A stretch of DNA of 64,000 nt, taken from Paraoerskovia marina DSM 21750. Its GTDB lineage: Bacteria; Actinomycetota; Actinomycetes; Actinomycetales; Cellulomonadaceae. The stretch spans positions 85,945-149,944 of the forward strand of contig NZ_JNIY01000009.1 of assembly GCF_000701465.1 (NCBI RefSeq), read 5' to 3'. A model generated the notes under the pieces. The model was given only the letters and a program-made list of their open reading frames with translations. It was not told the DNA's origin and did no database searches. Both the position numbers and the translations under genes were made by a program. This document shows, piece after piece, positions 34,442-44,880 of the stretch. Position 1 is the first letter of the stretch; each line of letters opens with the position of its first letter.

Positions 34442-35383
34442 CTACTTTGTGCTTTCGATCTGGACGATCCACTCGTTGACCGTCGCGACCGCCTCGTCCA
34501 GCGACATCGACAGCCCGGCGTCGTGGGCCGCCGCCGCGTAGTCGCGCACCCAGTGGTCGTGAGGGCTCATCAGCGGCGGCCATGAGCGCTCAGGGCGGCC
34601 GAGTTCCCGGGCATCCTGAGCGCGCGCTTCGCAGACGGCGACTGCTGCCGTACGGATGTCGTTCAGGGTCGGTTGTCCCTCCGCCTCGATCAGCGACCGC
34701 AGCAGCACGAGGTCGACGACGTCGCGAGGGCGGTCGTTGATACTCGTCGGGGGATCATGGGGGTCCGAGGCCGCGTGGATCTTCTGTGCGACCTGGAACC
34801 GCATCGCGATCGTGACGAGGGTGTCCGGCGTAGGCAGGCCGAAGGGTTCGAGGCGAGGCGCAGGAATCGTCTCCGGCGTGGCACCCGCGCCACCCTCGTC
34901 CGGCGCGATCTCGACCTGGACCTTGCGCCAGATCTGACCCTTGAGGCTGACGAACACCTGGAAGCGCCGGGGCTGGATGACTCGGGTCGGCGTCTGGATG
35001 ACCTCGACCTCCGACCGAGTGAGGGTCAGCGGGCCTCATTGCTCGGCGAAAGCGTCGTCGAGCGCGATGATGAAGTCGTCGATGTCACCGCGCACGAGTC
35101 CGTCGAGGTCGCTGGTGGCGCGTGCTGTATTGCCGAGCCGATGCTGAAGGTACGTCCCACCCTTGAGCAGGAAGCGGGGCGTGCCGCCGTCGCTCGCGCG
35201 TTGGAGCGCGGCGATCACGACGGTAGAGGCTACGAGCCACCCCATGCGTCCACCGGCTGCAGGCACGTCGAGCGCCTTCTCCGCGTGGGTGACCCACTGC
35301 GCCAGGATCGACGCGCTGGCCGGCGGCTTCGCCTTGGGCTTGAGGTCGGCGAGCGTCTTCTCGGCCGGACGAGACTCGGCCAT
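34442..35383 (-). pseudogene. abiEii: AbiEii-type nucleotidyltransferase toxin gene with an internal in-frame TGA
   Basis: One frame of 313 codons from ATG 35383, interrupted only by TGA at 35036-35038. The first part (115 residues) has LLKGGTYLQHRLGNTARATS then DLDGLV, the nucleotidyltransferase motif of AbiEii. After the stop the frame continues GPLTLTRSEVEVIQTPTRVI and ends with the helical AbiEii C-terminus (WVRDYAAAAHDAGLSMSLDE). The sequence before the stop (FAEQ) and after it (GPLTL) suggests Trp, so TGG became TGA. The start overlaps the abiEi stop by one base (TGATG). The toxin is probably inactive unless the stop is read through or is a sequencing error. Confidence 0.8.
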
Positions 35384-35952
35384 CAGCGATCCTCCAGAAG
35401 TTGGGTCAGGCGGGCGACGTCGTCGCGACGGACCGCGCTGGTCCGCTCTCCGCGTTCGATGGCTTGGCGCAGCAGGTAGCTCGGCGTGCCGCCGGCGGTG
35501 CACTGTTCGATCGCTGTCGTCGCGGTGACGATACGCATGAGGTTCCACCAACCGAGCTGATCTGGCTTCAGCTCGTCGACGTGGACGACGAAAGCGTCGT
35601 TGTCGGACCGCCTGATGCGCCGCGCCGTGGGAACGGTGACGTGGTACCGCGCAGGGTTGATGTCGCTGATCTCGTGGAGCGCGAGGGCCGTCTCGTGGCT
35701 CAACGCAGCGTCCGGGTCGCCGGTGCGGAGCAGCGCGACCTGGAACTGTTCGTGCTCGATGCCCGGCAGGTACGGGACGCGGTAGATCCCACGAGCCACC
35801 GGGAGCAGCCCGCCGTGGGCAACGAGATTGTCGACCGCTCCCGCCGTGAGGTCCAGATCATGAATGGCCTGCTGGCGGGTGACGAGGCCGTTCTGACCCT
35901 CCGCGAGGGCGCGCAAGGCATCTCTCGCGAGAGTTCCACCTGGACCCGGCAT
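35383..35952 (-). CDS. abiEi: Type IV toxin-antitoxin system AbiEi-family antitoxin
   Basis: A 189-residue antitoxin and transcriptional autoregulator. Residues about 20-60 form a winged helix-turn-helix (GLVTRQQAIHDLDLTAGAVD, then GGLLPVARGIYRV). The C-terminal domain (LSHETALALHEISDINPARY, then HVTVP) is the AbiEi_4-like part. It pairs with the nucleotidyltransferase gene downstream by a one-base overlap. A perfect 12-base palindrome lies 12 bases upstream and fits an AbiEi autoregulatory site. The gene is intact although its toxin partner is interrupted. Confidence 0.88.
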   Translation of the reverse strand: MPGPGGTLARDALRALAEGQNGLVTRQQAIHDLDLTAGAVDNLVAHGGLLPVARGIYRVPYLPGIEHEQFQVALLRTGDPDAALSHETALALHEISDINPARYHVTVPTARRIRRSDNDAFVVHVDELKPDQLGWWNLMRIVTATTAIEQCTAGGTPSYLLRQAIERGERTSAVRRDDVARLTQLLEDR

Positions 35953-35953
35953 G

Positions 35954-36570
35954 TCAAAAACCTATCACTAGTGATCCACTTTTGACTGCCATGTATTGCT
36001 CGCCGTGTCGCATCAGCTCGGCGAGCGTCGCGCCCTCGTGAGGAGATCGCGTGAGTCCCGTGTGCTGCAGGTCGTGAAACCGGTCGCCCTCTGTCAAGCC
36101 GTCGACTGCCTTGCGGCGATCGCCCCATACCGAGTTCCAGCGCGACGCTGACGTGTGTTCCTTGCCTTTCGCGCTTGTCAGGACAATGGCTGACTTCGCA
36201 CGCGCGCAGACCCGCTCGCCGAGGTGCTCCCGCAGCCGATCGAACCTCAGCGGCGGCACCGCCATCGAGCGCAGGTCCGTCTCCGACTTCGGGGCGGTGG
36301 GCCCACCCGCGGACCCGTTCTTCTGGCGGCGCACGAAGATCGTCGCCGCGGTGGGGTCGGTGTTCCACGCAATGTCCCGGCGCTGGAGCCCGAGCACCTC
36401 GACCGGGGCCGGGGGAGTCGTCCTCGGTGCGCGCTGCGTAGAGATTGCCGTCCGGTGCGGGGTACCTCGCCTGCCACCGCGTTGATGGGAGCTTGCGCAG
36501 TCGGCCCCACGCCTCGCGGCGACTCTTCGCCGTCGTCGTCTCCGCCAGAGCCGTCCCCTCCTCTGGACCC
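35954..36570 (-). pseudogene. Tyrosine-recombinase integrase remnant
   Basis: The start of an actinobacterial phage-type integrase (GRLRKLPSTRWQARYPAPDG) is in one frame near 36500-36440. It joins almost directly, in another frame, to the catalytic half (VEVLGLQRRDIAWNTDPTAA ... RFHDLQHTGLT). The core-binding domain between them is missing. In the catalytic box the usual HxLRH arginine is Gln (HDLQH). After ATLAELMRH the GH..T..A..Y region with the nucleophilic Tyr is gone. Three independent defects make it inactive. Its place beside the att-like repeat at 36674 identifies the family of element that inserted here. Confidence 0.8.
35964..35975. promoter_or_regulatory. Palindromic probable AbiEi operator
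   Basis: ATCACTAGTGAT is a perfect 12-base palindrome just upstream of the abiEi ATG (35952). On the minus strand GATAGG follows it, a possible -10 element, so the transcript would have a very short leader. Autorepression by AbiEi through inverted repeats is known for the family; this site is inferred. Confidence 0.5.
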
Positions 36571-36673
36571 TTCCCAACGCGTTCCGGCGGTGGCGCACGA
36601 AGCTCACGACACTCGGGTTCGTGCCCCCTGCGCGCCCTCGGAATGAACCTTCTGGTCCCGCGCGGGCGAGCTC

Positions 36674-36775
36674 GTCGCACGGCCGACACCAAGAAGCCCG
36701 GCTCAGCAGCGATGCTGCTGAGCCGGGCTTCTTTCTGCGACGCGCGAGCGTCGCCAGTGATCAGAGGTTGATCAT
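36674..36775. repeat. attR-like direct repeat completing lpdA
   Basis: The 102 bases match 18741-18842 without gaps (90 identical). The segment covers the last five codons of lpdA including the stop (ATGATCAACCTCTGA on the minus strand) and its terminator. Because lpdA is intact here, integration at its 3' end restored the gene. Mismatches within the terminator are largely compensatory. The true crossover core must lie within the identical stretches, the longest being AAGAAGCCCGGCTCAGCAGC (20 bases). Confidence 0.8.
36691..36733. terminator. lpdA terminator
   Basis: AAGAAGCCCGGCTCAGCAGC (36691-36710) pairs perfectly with 36714-36733 around a GAT loop. The AAGAA/TTCTT base gives T-rich ends on both strands, so it is bidirectional. 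It lies 27 bases after the lpdA stop codon. Confidence 0.88.
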
Positions 36776-38164
36776 GTGCCCCTCGAGGCCGTGGAAGCCC
36801 TCCTGCAGCGCCTCCGACAGCGTCGGGTGGGTGTGCACGTTGCGGGCGAGCTCGGCCGAGGTGAGGTCCCACTTCTGCGCGAGTGTCAGCTCCGGGAGCA
36901 GCTCGGAGACGTCCGGGCCGATCATGTGCCCGCCGAGGAGCTCGCCGAACTCGGCGTCGGCGATCAGCTTGACGAACCCGGTCGGCTCGCCGAGGCCGTG
37001 CGCCTTGCCGTTCGCCATGAACGGGAAGTTCGAGACCTTGATCTCGTGGCCCTCGTCCTTGGCCTGCTGCTCGGTGAGGCCGAAGCTGGCGACCTGCGGC
37101 TGGCAGAACGTGGCCCGCGGCATCATCCGGTAGTCGCCGAGCTCCTGCGTCTCCGCGCCGGCGATGGTCTCGGCGGCGACGACGCCCTGTGCCTCCGCGA
37201 CGTGAGCCAGCATGAGCTTGGCGGTCACGTCGCCGATCGCGTAGACGCCGTCGACGTTGGTGCGCATGCGCTCGTCGATCTCGATGGCGCCGCGCTCGGT
37301 GAGCTGGACTCCGGTCTTTTCCAGGCCGAAGTTCTCGACGTTCGGGGCGAACCCGACGGACATGAGGACGCGGTCGACCTCGAGGGAGGACTTCGAACCG
37401 TCCTTGGCGGTGTACTCGACGGTGACGGACGAGCCGTTGTCGGTCACGGTCTCGACCTTGGTCGAGGTGAGGATCGGGATACCGATCTTCTTGTACTGCT
37501 TGGCGATCTCCTTGGAGACGTCCGGGTCCTCGTTCGGCAGTGCGCGGTCGAGGAACTCGATGATCGTCACCTCGACGCCGTAGTTGCGCATGACGTAGGC
37601 GAACTCCATGCCGATGGCACCGGCACCGACGATCGCCATCTTCTTGGGCAGCTCGCGCTCGAGGATCTGCTTCTCGTAGGTCACGACGTTCTCGGAGAGT
37701 TCCACGCCGGGCAGCAGGCGGACCTTCGAGCCGGTGGCGATGATGACGTTCTCACCCGTGACGGTCTGCGTGGAGCCGTCGGAGCCCTGGACCTCGATCG
37801 TCTTCGCGTCGACGAACGTCCCGCGGCCGTCGTACTCGGTGATCTTGTTCTTCTTCATCAGGAAGTGCACGCCCTTGACGCGCCCGTCGGCGACCTGGCG
37901 GCTGCGGTCGAAGGCTGCGCCGAAGTCGAACGTCGCCTCCCCGCTGATACCGAAGGTCTTCGCCTGGTGCGTGAAGATGTGCGCGAGCTCTGCGTTGCGC
38001 AGCAGCGCCTTCGACGGGATGCAGCCCACGTTGAGGCAGACACCGCCCCAGTACTTCTCCTCGATCACGGCCACGGAGAGTCCGAGCTGTGCGGCGCGGA
38101 TCGCAGCCACATACCCGCCGGGACCGGCACCGAGGAGGACGACGTCATAGTGGTTCTCAGCCAT
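36761..38164 (-). CDS. lpdA: Dihydrolipoyl dehydrogenase
   Basis: A 467-residue flavoprotein (E3) that reoxidises lipoyl groups of 2-oxo-acid dehydrogenase complexes with NAD+. FAD binding is [15 protein letters not shown] (12-26), the redox disulfide is C43-C48 in [16 protein letters not shown] binding is [12 protein letters not shown], and the C-terminal His-Glu base is [13 protein letters not shown]. The start is ATG 38164; upstream in-frame codons are not used, since the divergent pxpA gene begins 86 bases away. Its 3' end is the integration site of the defence island. The sucB or lipoate genes often found downstream in relatives are not seen, as expected if the island displaced them. Confidence 0.96.
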   Translation of the reverse strand: MAENHYDVVLLGAGPGGYVAAIRAAQLGLSVAVIEEKYWGGVCLNVGCIPSKALLRNAELAHIFTHQAKTFGISGEATFDFGAAFDRSRQVADGRVKGVHFLMKKNKITEYDGRGTFVDAKTIEVQGSDGSTQTVTGENVIIATGSKVRLLPGVELSENVVTYEKQILERELPKKMAIVGAGAIGMEFAYVMRNYGVEVTIIEFLDRALPNEDPDVSKEIAKQYKKIGIPILTSTKVETVTDNGSSVTVEYTAKDGSKSSLEVDRVLMSVGFAPNVENFGLEKTGVQLTERGAIEIDERMRTNVDGVYAIGDVTAKLMLAHVAEAQGVVAAETIAGAETQELGDYRMMPRATFCQPQVASFGLTEQQAKDEGHEIKVSNFPFMANGKAHGLGEPTGFVKLIADAEFGELLGGHMIGPDVSELLPELTLAQKWDLTSAELARNVHTHPTLSEALQEGFHGLEGHMINL

Positions 38165-38249
38165 GTCCACCACCTTAGTTGCCCCGAGGCGGTCGGCGCG
38201 CCCCCGGGCGCACGACGTGAGCAGACGAACACCCGGTACGTTGGGGTCG

Positions 38250-39023
38250 ATGGCTGTGACGACGACGATGGACCTCAACGCCGACCTCGCCGAGGGGTTC
38301 GGCCGGTGGACCCTGACCGACGACGCCGCGCTGCTGGACGTGGTGACGAGCGCGAACGTCGCCTGCGGCTTCCACGCAGGTGACGCCCCGACGATGCGGC
38401 GGGTCTGCGACCTCGCCGTCGAGCGCGGGGTGAGCATCGGGGCGCACGTGGCGTACCGGGACCTGGCGGGGTTCGGTCGCCGGGCGATGGATGTCCCGGC
38501 GGGCGACCTCGCGGCGGAGGTCGCCTACCAGATCGGGGCGCTCGACGTCTTCGCGCGCGCCGCCGGTGCGCGCGTCGCCTACGTCAAGCCGCACGGCGCG
38601 CTCTACAACCGGGCGGCGTGGGACGTCGAGCAGGCGGTGGCCGTCGTCGAGGGCGTGGGCCTGGCGGGCAGCGGAGGACCGCTCCCGGTTCTTGGCCAGC
38701 CCGGGTCGGCCCTGCTGGTGGCGGCCGAACGGGCCGGGCACGAGCCCGTGGCCGAGGGGTTCACCGACCGCGGCTACCGCGCCGACGGCACGCTGGTCCC
38801 GCGCTCGGAGCCGGGAGCTCTGCTCACCGACGAGAAGATGATCGTCGCCCGGACCGTCGCGTTGGCCACGGGGCAGCCCGTCCCCGCCGCGGACGGGACT
38901 CCCGTCCGCGTGGATGCCCGGTCGCTCTGCGTGCACGGGGACTCGCCGGGGGCCGTCGAGCGTGCCGTCCGGCTGCGCGAGGCACTCGAGGCGGACGGCG
39001 TCGCGCTGCGAGCCTTCGCGTGA
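38250..39023 (+). CDS. pxpA: 5-oxoprolinase subunit A (LamB/YcsF family)
   Basis: A 257-residue PxpA. Diagnostic blocks are [60 protein letters not shown], and the C-terminal [11 protein letters not shown]. With PxpB and PxpC it hydrolyses 5-oxo-L-proline to glutamate using ATP. I chose ATG 38250 ([10 protein letters not shown]); the longer frame begins inside the lpdA promoter region. It heads the pxpABC operon, divergent from lpdA. Confidence 0.93.
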   Translation: MAVTTTMDLNADLAEGFGRWTLTDDAALLDVVTSANVACGFHAGDAPTMRRVCDLAVERGVSIGAHVAYRDLAGFGRRAMDVPAGDLAAEVAYQIGALDVFARAAGARVAYVKPHGALYNRAAWDVEQAVAVVEGVGLAGSGGPLPVLGQPGSALLVAAERAGHEPVAEGFTDRGYRADGTLVPRSEPGALLTDEKMIVARTVALATGQPVPAADGTPVRVDARSLCVHGDSPGAVERAVRLREALEADGVALRAFA

Positions 39024-39060
39024 CCGGTCTTCGGTCCCTGCGCGAGCGGAAGGCCTGACC

Positions 39061-39675
39061 GTGCACGTGCACCGGGTCGGGACCGACGCGCTCCTCGTCG
39101 AGGTCGACACCGTCGCGCAGGCCGAGGCCCTGCACGCCGAGGTCCTGCGCCGGGTCGAGGCCGGCCGTCTGACGGCCGTGGACGTCGTCCCGGCTGCACG
39201 GACCGTGCTCCTCGACGAGCTCGCCGATCGAGAGCGGCACGCACGGGAGATTCCCACGTGGTCGGTCCCGGAGGTCGGGGAGGCGTCCGGTCCCGTCGTC
39301 GAGATTCCGGTGCGCTACGACGGGCCGGACGTCGGCGACGTCGCGGCGGCCTGGGGCGTCGACGTCGCGGACGTCGCGCGGCTCCATCAGGAACCGACCT
39401 ATCGCGTCGCCTTCGGGGGGTTCGCGCCGGGGTTCGGCTATCTGACCGGCCTTCCCCCGGACCGCTCGGTCCCGCGCCGGGCCTCGCCACGGACCGAGGT
39501 GCCGGCGGGGTCGGTGGCCCTGGCGGGCGAGTTCACGGGGGTCTACCCGCGGGCGTCGCCGGGCGGGTGGCAGATCGTCGGCACCGCGGTCGACGTCACG
39601 CTCTGGGACGTCGCCCGGACGCCCCCGGCGCTGCTGGTCCCCGGAGCACGGGTCAGGTTCCGGGAGGTCCGATGA
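39061..39675 (+). CDS. pxpB: 5-oxoprolinase subunit B
   Basis: A 204-residue PxpB (allophanate-hydrolase subunit 1-like, KipI family). HRVGTDALLVEVDTVAQAEA opens it, and YRVAFGGFAPGFGYLTGLPP plus GEFTGVYPRASPGGWQIVG are the conserved catalytic-complex blocks. The start is GTG 39061 with GGAAGG upstream; the gap to pxpA is 37 bases. It overlaps pxpC by ATGA. In 5-oxoprolinase PxpB and PxpC form the ATP-dependent phosphorylating unit. Confidence 0.92.
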   Translation: MHVHRVGTDALLVEVDTVAQAEALHAEVLRRVEAGRLTAVDVVPAARTVLLDELADRERHAREIPTWSVPEVGEASGPVVEIPVRYDGPDVGDVAAAWGVDVADVARLHQEPTYRVAFGGFAPGFGYLTGLPPDRSVPRRASPRTEVPAGSVALAGEFTGVYPRASPGGWQIVGTAVDVTLWDVARTPPALLVPGARVRFREVR

Positions 39676-40535
39676 GCTTCGTCGTCGTGCGGGCCGGTGC
39701 GCTGACGACCGTGCAGGACCGCGGACGCCCGGGGTACGCCAACCTCGGGATCGCGCGATCGGGGGCGCTCGACCTCGACGCGCTGACTCTCGCGAACCGC
39801 GCAGTGGGCAACGACGACGGCGCGGCCGTCCTGGAGACGACCCTGAGCGGGGTGGGACTGCGGGCGGTCGAACCGATGGTCGTGGCGGTCGCCGGCGCGC
39901 ACTGCGCCGTGCGTGTCGACGGGCATCCCGTCGCCTGGGGTGCACCGGTGCTCGTCCGTGCGGGGCAGGTGCTCGACGTGGGGCCCGCGGCCCGCGGCGT
40001 GCGGAGCTACGTGGCCGTGCGCGGGGGAGTCGACGCGGCGCCCGCGTTGGGATCGCGCTCGCGCGACGTCCTGGGTTCCGTGGGCCCGGAGCCCTTGCGG
40101 GACGGGGAGAGGTACGACGTCGGTGCGGAGCCCGCGACGGACGGCGGGTGGCCCGGGCCTCTGGCCGCCCGCGACGTACCGGACGAGATCACGCTCCCGC
40201 TCGTGCTCGGCCCTCGCGCCGACTGGTTCACCGCCGGGGCGCGCCGCGCCCTGTGGGCTGCGACCTACGTCGTCGGGTCGGCCTCCAACCGTGTGGGGCT
40301 GCGGCTCCAGGGGGCGCCGCTCGAACGGCGTGACGGGGCCGAGCTGCCCAGCGAGGGGATGGTGCTCGGGGCGGTCCAGGTCCCGCCGGACGGTCAGCCG
40401 GTCGTCTTTCTCGCCGACCATCCGGTGACCGGCGGGTACCCGGTGATCGGGGTCGTGACGGCGGAGGGGGTAGGGGCGGCGGCGCAGGCTGTCCCGGGCT
40501 CCACCGCCCGGTTCGTCCGGGCCGTCGGCCCGTGA
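39672..40535 (+). CDS. pxpC: 5-oxoprolinase subunit C (biotin-dependent carboxyltransferase-like)
   Basis: A 287-residue PxpC (KipA/allophanate hydrolase subunit 2 family). VVRAGALTTVQDRGRPGYAN and the following LGIARSGALDLDA are diagnostic at the N-terminus, as is PVTGGYPVIGVVT at the C-terminus. It starts at ATG 39672, overlapping pxpB by 4 bases. It ends 13 bases from the convergent gdhA stop, with no clear terminator between them. The operon recycles 5-oxoproline, a spontaneous product of glutamine and glutamate, into glutamate. Confidence 0.92.
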   Translation: MSFVVVRAGALTTVQDRGRPGYANLGIARSGALDLDALTLANRAVGNDDGAAVLETTLSGVGLRAVEPMVVAVAGAHCAVRVDGHPVAWGAPVLVRAGQVLDVGPAARGVRSYVAVRGGVDAAPALGSRSRDVLGSVGPEPLRDGERYDVGAEPATDGGWPGPLAARDVPDEITLPLVLGPRADWFTAGARRALWAATYVVGSASNRVGLRLQGAPLERRDGAELPSEGMVLGAVQVPPDGQPVVFLADHPVTGGYPVIGVVTAEGVGAAAQAVPGSTARFVRAVGP

Positions 40536-40548
40536 CCGGGCGGACCGG

Positions 40549-42228
<1,680 letters not shown>

Positions 42229-44016
42229 GTGACCGCATCCGACGGGCGACCCGCCTCCGACCTCGCCGCGCTGCTCGACATGCGCGACGTGGTGGTTCGC
42301 CACGTCCTGGAGGACGGCGAGACGGTCGAGGTGTCGCCGCGTGCCACTCCCGACGGCGTCAGCCTGCGCGTCGACGTCGGTGAGGTGGTGCTTCTCCTCG
42401 GTCCCTCGGGCAGCGGCAAGTCGACGCTCGCGCTCGCGGCCAACGGCCTGGTCCCGCACGTCGTCCCGGCCCGGATGGGCGGCACCGTCCAGGTCGGCGG
42501 TCGCGACACCCGCACGCACGAGGTGCCCACGCTCAGCTCCGCGGTGGCGACCGTCTTCCAGGACCCCGACGCCCAGGTCGTGACCGGGTCGGTCCTCGAC
42601 GAGGTCTGTTTCGGTCCGGAGAACCTCCTGCTCCCCGTCGCGGAGATCGAGCGGCGGGCCGAGCTCGCGCTGCGACAAGTCGGGCTCTGGGAGCGGCGGG
42701 CCGAGGCCCCCGAGCGACTGTCCGGTGGCGGCCGTCAGCGTCTGGCGATCGCCTGCGCGCTCGCGCTCGGGTCGCCGCTCCTGGTCCTCGACGAGCCGAC
42801 CGCCAACCTCGATCCCGCCGGCAAGGAAGAGGTCTACGACGTCGTCCGCGAGATCGCCGCGTCGGGCCGCCACGGCGTCCTGCTCGTCGAGCACGACCTC
42901 GACGCGGCGGCCGACCTGGTCGACCGGGTCGTCGTCCTCGACGGGTCCGGGCGCCAGATGGTCTCCGGTCCGTTGCGCACCGTGCTGAGCGAGCACATCG
43001 ACGAGCTCGTCGCGCTCGGGGTGTGGCTGCCGGTGGCAACGCTGGCCGCGGTGCGGCTGGGCCTGCGCGACGGGCAGGGAAACCTCCCGGTCACCCCGGA
43101 GGAGCTGGCGACGCTGCTCTCCGCCCGGTCCGCCGCGGGCCGGCTCCCCGAGCCGCGAGTCGACGCCGCGCGGTCGGTCGCCCCCGGTGCGACGGTCATC
43201 GACGTGGACGGCCTGACCGTCCGCGCCCGACGCCGCACGATCGTCGACGACGTCTCGTTCCGCGTGACGGCGGGAGAGCTGCTCGCAGTCGTCGGCGCCA
43301 ACGGGGCGGGGAAGACGACACTGCTCAAGGCGGTCGCCGGGGTCACCCGTCCGCCTCGACGCACGGTCCGCATCGCGGGGCTCGACCCCGCCCGTGCCGA
43401 CGTGGCCGACCTGGCCTCGCGCGTCGGGTACGTCTTTCAGAACCCCGAGCACCAGTTCGTCACGGGAAGCGTCCGCGCAGAACTGCGGCACGGGCTGACC
43501 GTCCGGGGCGTCGCTCCGGACGAGTCCGAGGTCCGGGTCGAGGAGATGCTGGAGCGTTTCGGTCTGACGGACCTCGCGGCCCGGCACCCGTTCCTGCTCT
43601 CCGGCGGGCAGAAGCGGCGACTCTCGGTGGGCACCGCGATGATCTGCCGGCCCGAGGTGCTCGTCCTCGACGAGCCGACCTACGGGCAGGACCGCGAGCG
43701 CGCGGCCGAGCTGCTCGGCCTCCTGGACGCCCTGCACTCCGAGGGGACGACCGTCGTCCTCGTCACCCACGACATGCAGGTCGTCGCCGACCATGCCACG
43801 CGTGTCATCGCCCTCGCCGACGGGCGGATCGAGGCCGACGGACCGCCCGGTCTGGTGCTGAGCGACCAGCCGCTGATGCGCCGGTGCCACCTGCGTGCAC
43901 CGCATCTGGCGCGCGCGACGTCGCACCTGCCCGCCCCGTGGAACACCGTCACCCGACTCGCCGACGTCCCGCTGTCCTCACCCACCGCACCGCAGACCGT
44001 GGAGATCTCCGCATGA
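42229..44016 (+). CDS. ECF transporter fused double ATP-binding protein
   Basis: A 595-residue protein with two ABC ATPase domains in tandem, as in YkoD. Domain 1: Walker A GPSGSGKST (58-66), signature LSGGGRQRLA, Walker B LLVLDEPTANLD. Domain 2: Walker A GANGAGKTT (from 356), signature LSGGQKRRLS, Walker B VLVLDEPTYGQD. This replaces separate EcfA1 and EcfA2. The GTG at 42229 appears leaderless; an ATG at 42280 is the alternative start. It overlaps the T-component gene by 4 bases. The iron box upstream makes this an unusual iron-regulated ECF importer. Confidence 0.9.
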   Translation: MTASDGRPASDLAALLDMRDVVVRHVLEDGETVEVSPRATPDGVSLRVDVGEVVLLLGPSGSGKSTLALAANGLVPHVVPARMGGTVQVGGRDTRTHEVPTLSSAVATVFQDPDAQVVTGSVLDEVCFGPENLLLPVAEIERRAELALRQVGLWERRAEAPERLSGGGRQRLAIACALALGSPLLVLDEPTANLDPAGKEEVYDVVREIAASGRHGVLLVEHDLDAAADLVDRVVVLDGSGRQMVSGPLRTVLSEHIDELVALGVWLPVATLAAVRLGLRDGQGNLPVTPEELATLLSARSAAGRLPEPRVDAARSVAPGATVIDVDGLTVRARRRTIVDDVSFRVTAGELLAVVGANGAGKTTLLKAVAGVTRPPRRTVRIAGLDPARADVADLASRVGYVFQNPEHQFVTGSVRAELRHGLTVRGVAPDESEVRVEEMLERFGLTDLAARHPFLLSGGQKRRLSVGTAMICRPEVLVLDEPTYGQDRERAAELLGLLDALHSEGTTVVLVTHDMQVVADHATRVIALADGRIEADGPPGLVLSDQPLMRRCHLRAPHLARATSHLPAPWNTVTRLADVPLSSPTAPQTVEISA

Positions 44017-44852
44017 GCGCCGCCACCGTCCAGGCTCCCGTCGTCGCCGAGCACGCCGTCGTCGCCGCACCCGCCCGCGCGTCCGCGCCGAGGCGTGCAT
44101 TTCTGCGGACGGCCAACCCGCTCGTCTCGCTCGCGGGGCCGTTCCCGCTGATGGTCGTCGTGTTCTTCGTCGCCGACCTGCGGGTGCTGGCCGCGATGGG
44201 GGTCGCGACCGCGATCCTCGTGGTGGCAGGCACGCTGCCGGGGCCGCGGGTGAGCGCGGCCGTCCTGCTCGGTGCGCCCCTGACGGCGGGGATCGTCGCG
44301 GTCAGCTTCGGGTTCTGGGTGGACGCGGCCGCCGTCGCCTCGACACCGGTGCTGGTGCAGGCGGGCCCGTGGGCCTACCACGCAGGTCAGCTGGAGATCG
44401 GTCTGCTGACGGGTCTGCGCGTCGTCGACCTGATGCTCCTCGCCCTGCTCGGTGCCCTCGCGACGACCGGCCCCGACGTCGTCCGGGCGAGCATCCAGCA
44501 CCTGCGGATCCCGTACCGGCTCGGGTACGCGGCGCTCGCCGCGGTCCGGTTCGTGCCCCGGTTCGGGCACGAGCTCGAGGTGATCCGCAGCGCGCACCGC
44601 GTCCGCGGGGTGGCGCGCGGTCGAGGACCGGTCGCGGCCACGCGGCGCCAGGCGGGCTACGCCGTCCCGCTCCTCGCCGGCGGGATCCGCCACGCCGAGC
44701 GCGTCTCGTACGCGATGGACGCACGGGCGTTCGGCGCACACAGCACGCGGACCGAGCGCACCACGCATCCGTGGAGGCTGCGCGACACGGCCCTCGTCCT
44801 CAGCTTCTGGGCGGCGTGCGTCGCCGCCCTCGTCCTCGCCGCCGGCGTCTGA
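44013..44852 (+). CDS. ECF transporter transmembrane (T) component
   Basis: A 279-residue membrane protein of the CbiQ/EcfT family. Hydrophobic segments lie in the first 150 residues. The two coupling-helix motifs that contact the ATPases are SAHRVRGVARG and AMDARAFGAH (A-R-G type). The N-terminal 30 residues are Ala/Val-rich and may be cytoplasmic. It overlaps the ATPase gene (ATGA) and precedes the S component by 28 bases. With them it forms the energy-coupling module. Confidence 0.9.
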   Translation: MSAATVQAPVVAEHAVVAAPARASAPRRAFLRTANPLVSLAGPFPLMVVVFFVADLRVLAAMGVATAILVVAGTLPGPRVSAAVLLGAPLTAGIVAVSFGFWVDAAAVASTPVLVQAGPWAYHAGQLEIGLLTGLRVVDLMLLALLGALATTGPDVVRASIQHLRIPYRLGYAALAAVRFVPRFGHELEVIRSAHRVRGVARGRGPVAATRRQAGYAVPLLAGGIRHAERVSYAMDARAFGAHSTRTERTTHPWRLRDTALVLSFWAACVAALVLAAGV

Positions 44853-44880
44853 GACGTCCGACCCACCTCCTGGAGAACCG

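Larger units (their letters stand above)
18741..36775. mobile_element. Integrated defence island (BREX, DUF262/HEPN, AbiE) in the lpdA 3' end
   Basis: About 18 kb between two 102-base direct repeats, one of which completes lpdA. Contents from left to right: HEPN-like gene, DUF262 gene, brxL, pglZ, pglX, brxC, brxB, brxA, a short HTH gene, an excisionase-like pseudogene, abiEii (with an internal stop), abiEi and a tyrosine-recombinase remnant next to the lpdA-side repeat. An integrase beside one att site and an excisionase-like gene are the classical layout of an integrative element. All recognisable mobility genes are broken, so it is probably immobile. Base composition is visibly less GC-rich than in the flanking operons. 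Confidence 0.78.

Noticed and set aside
18741..36775. Prophage
   Set aside because: No structural, replication or lysis genes; only integration and defence genes are recognisable.
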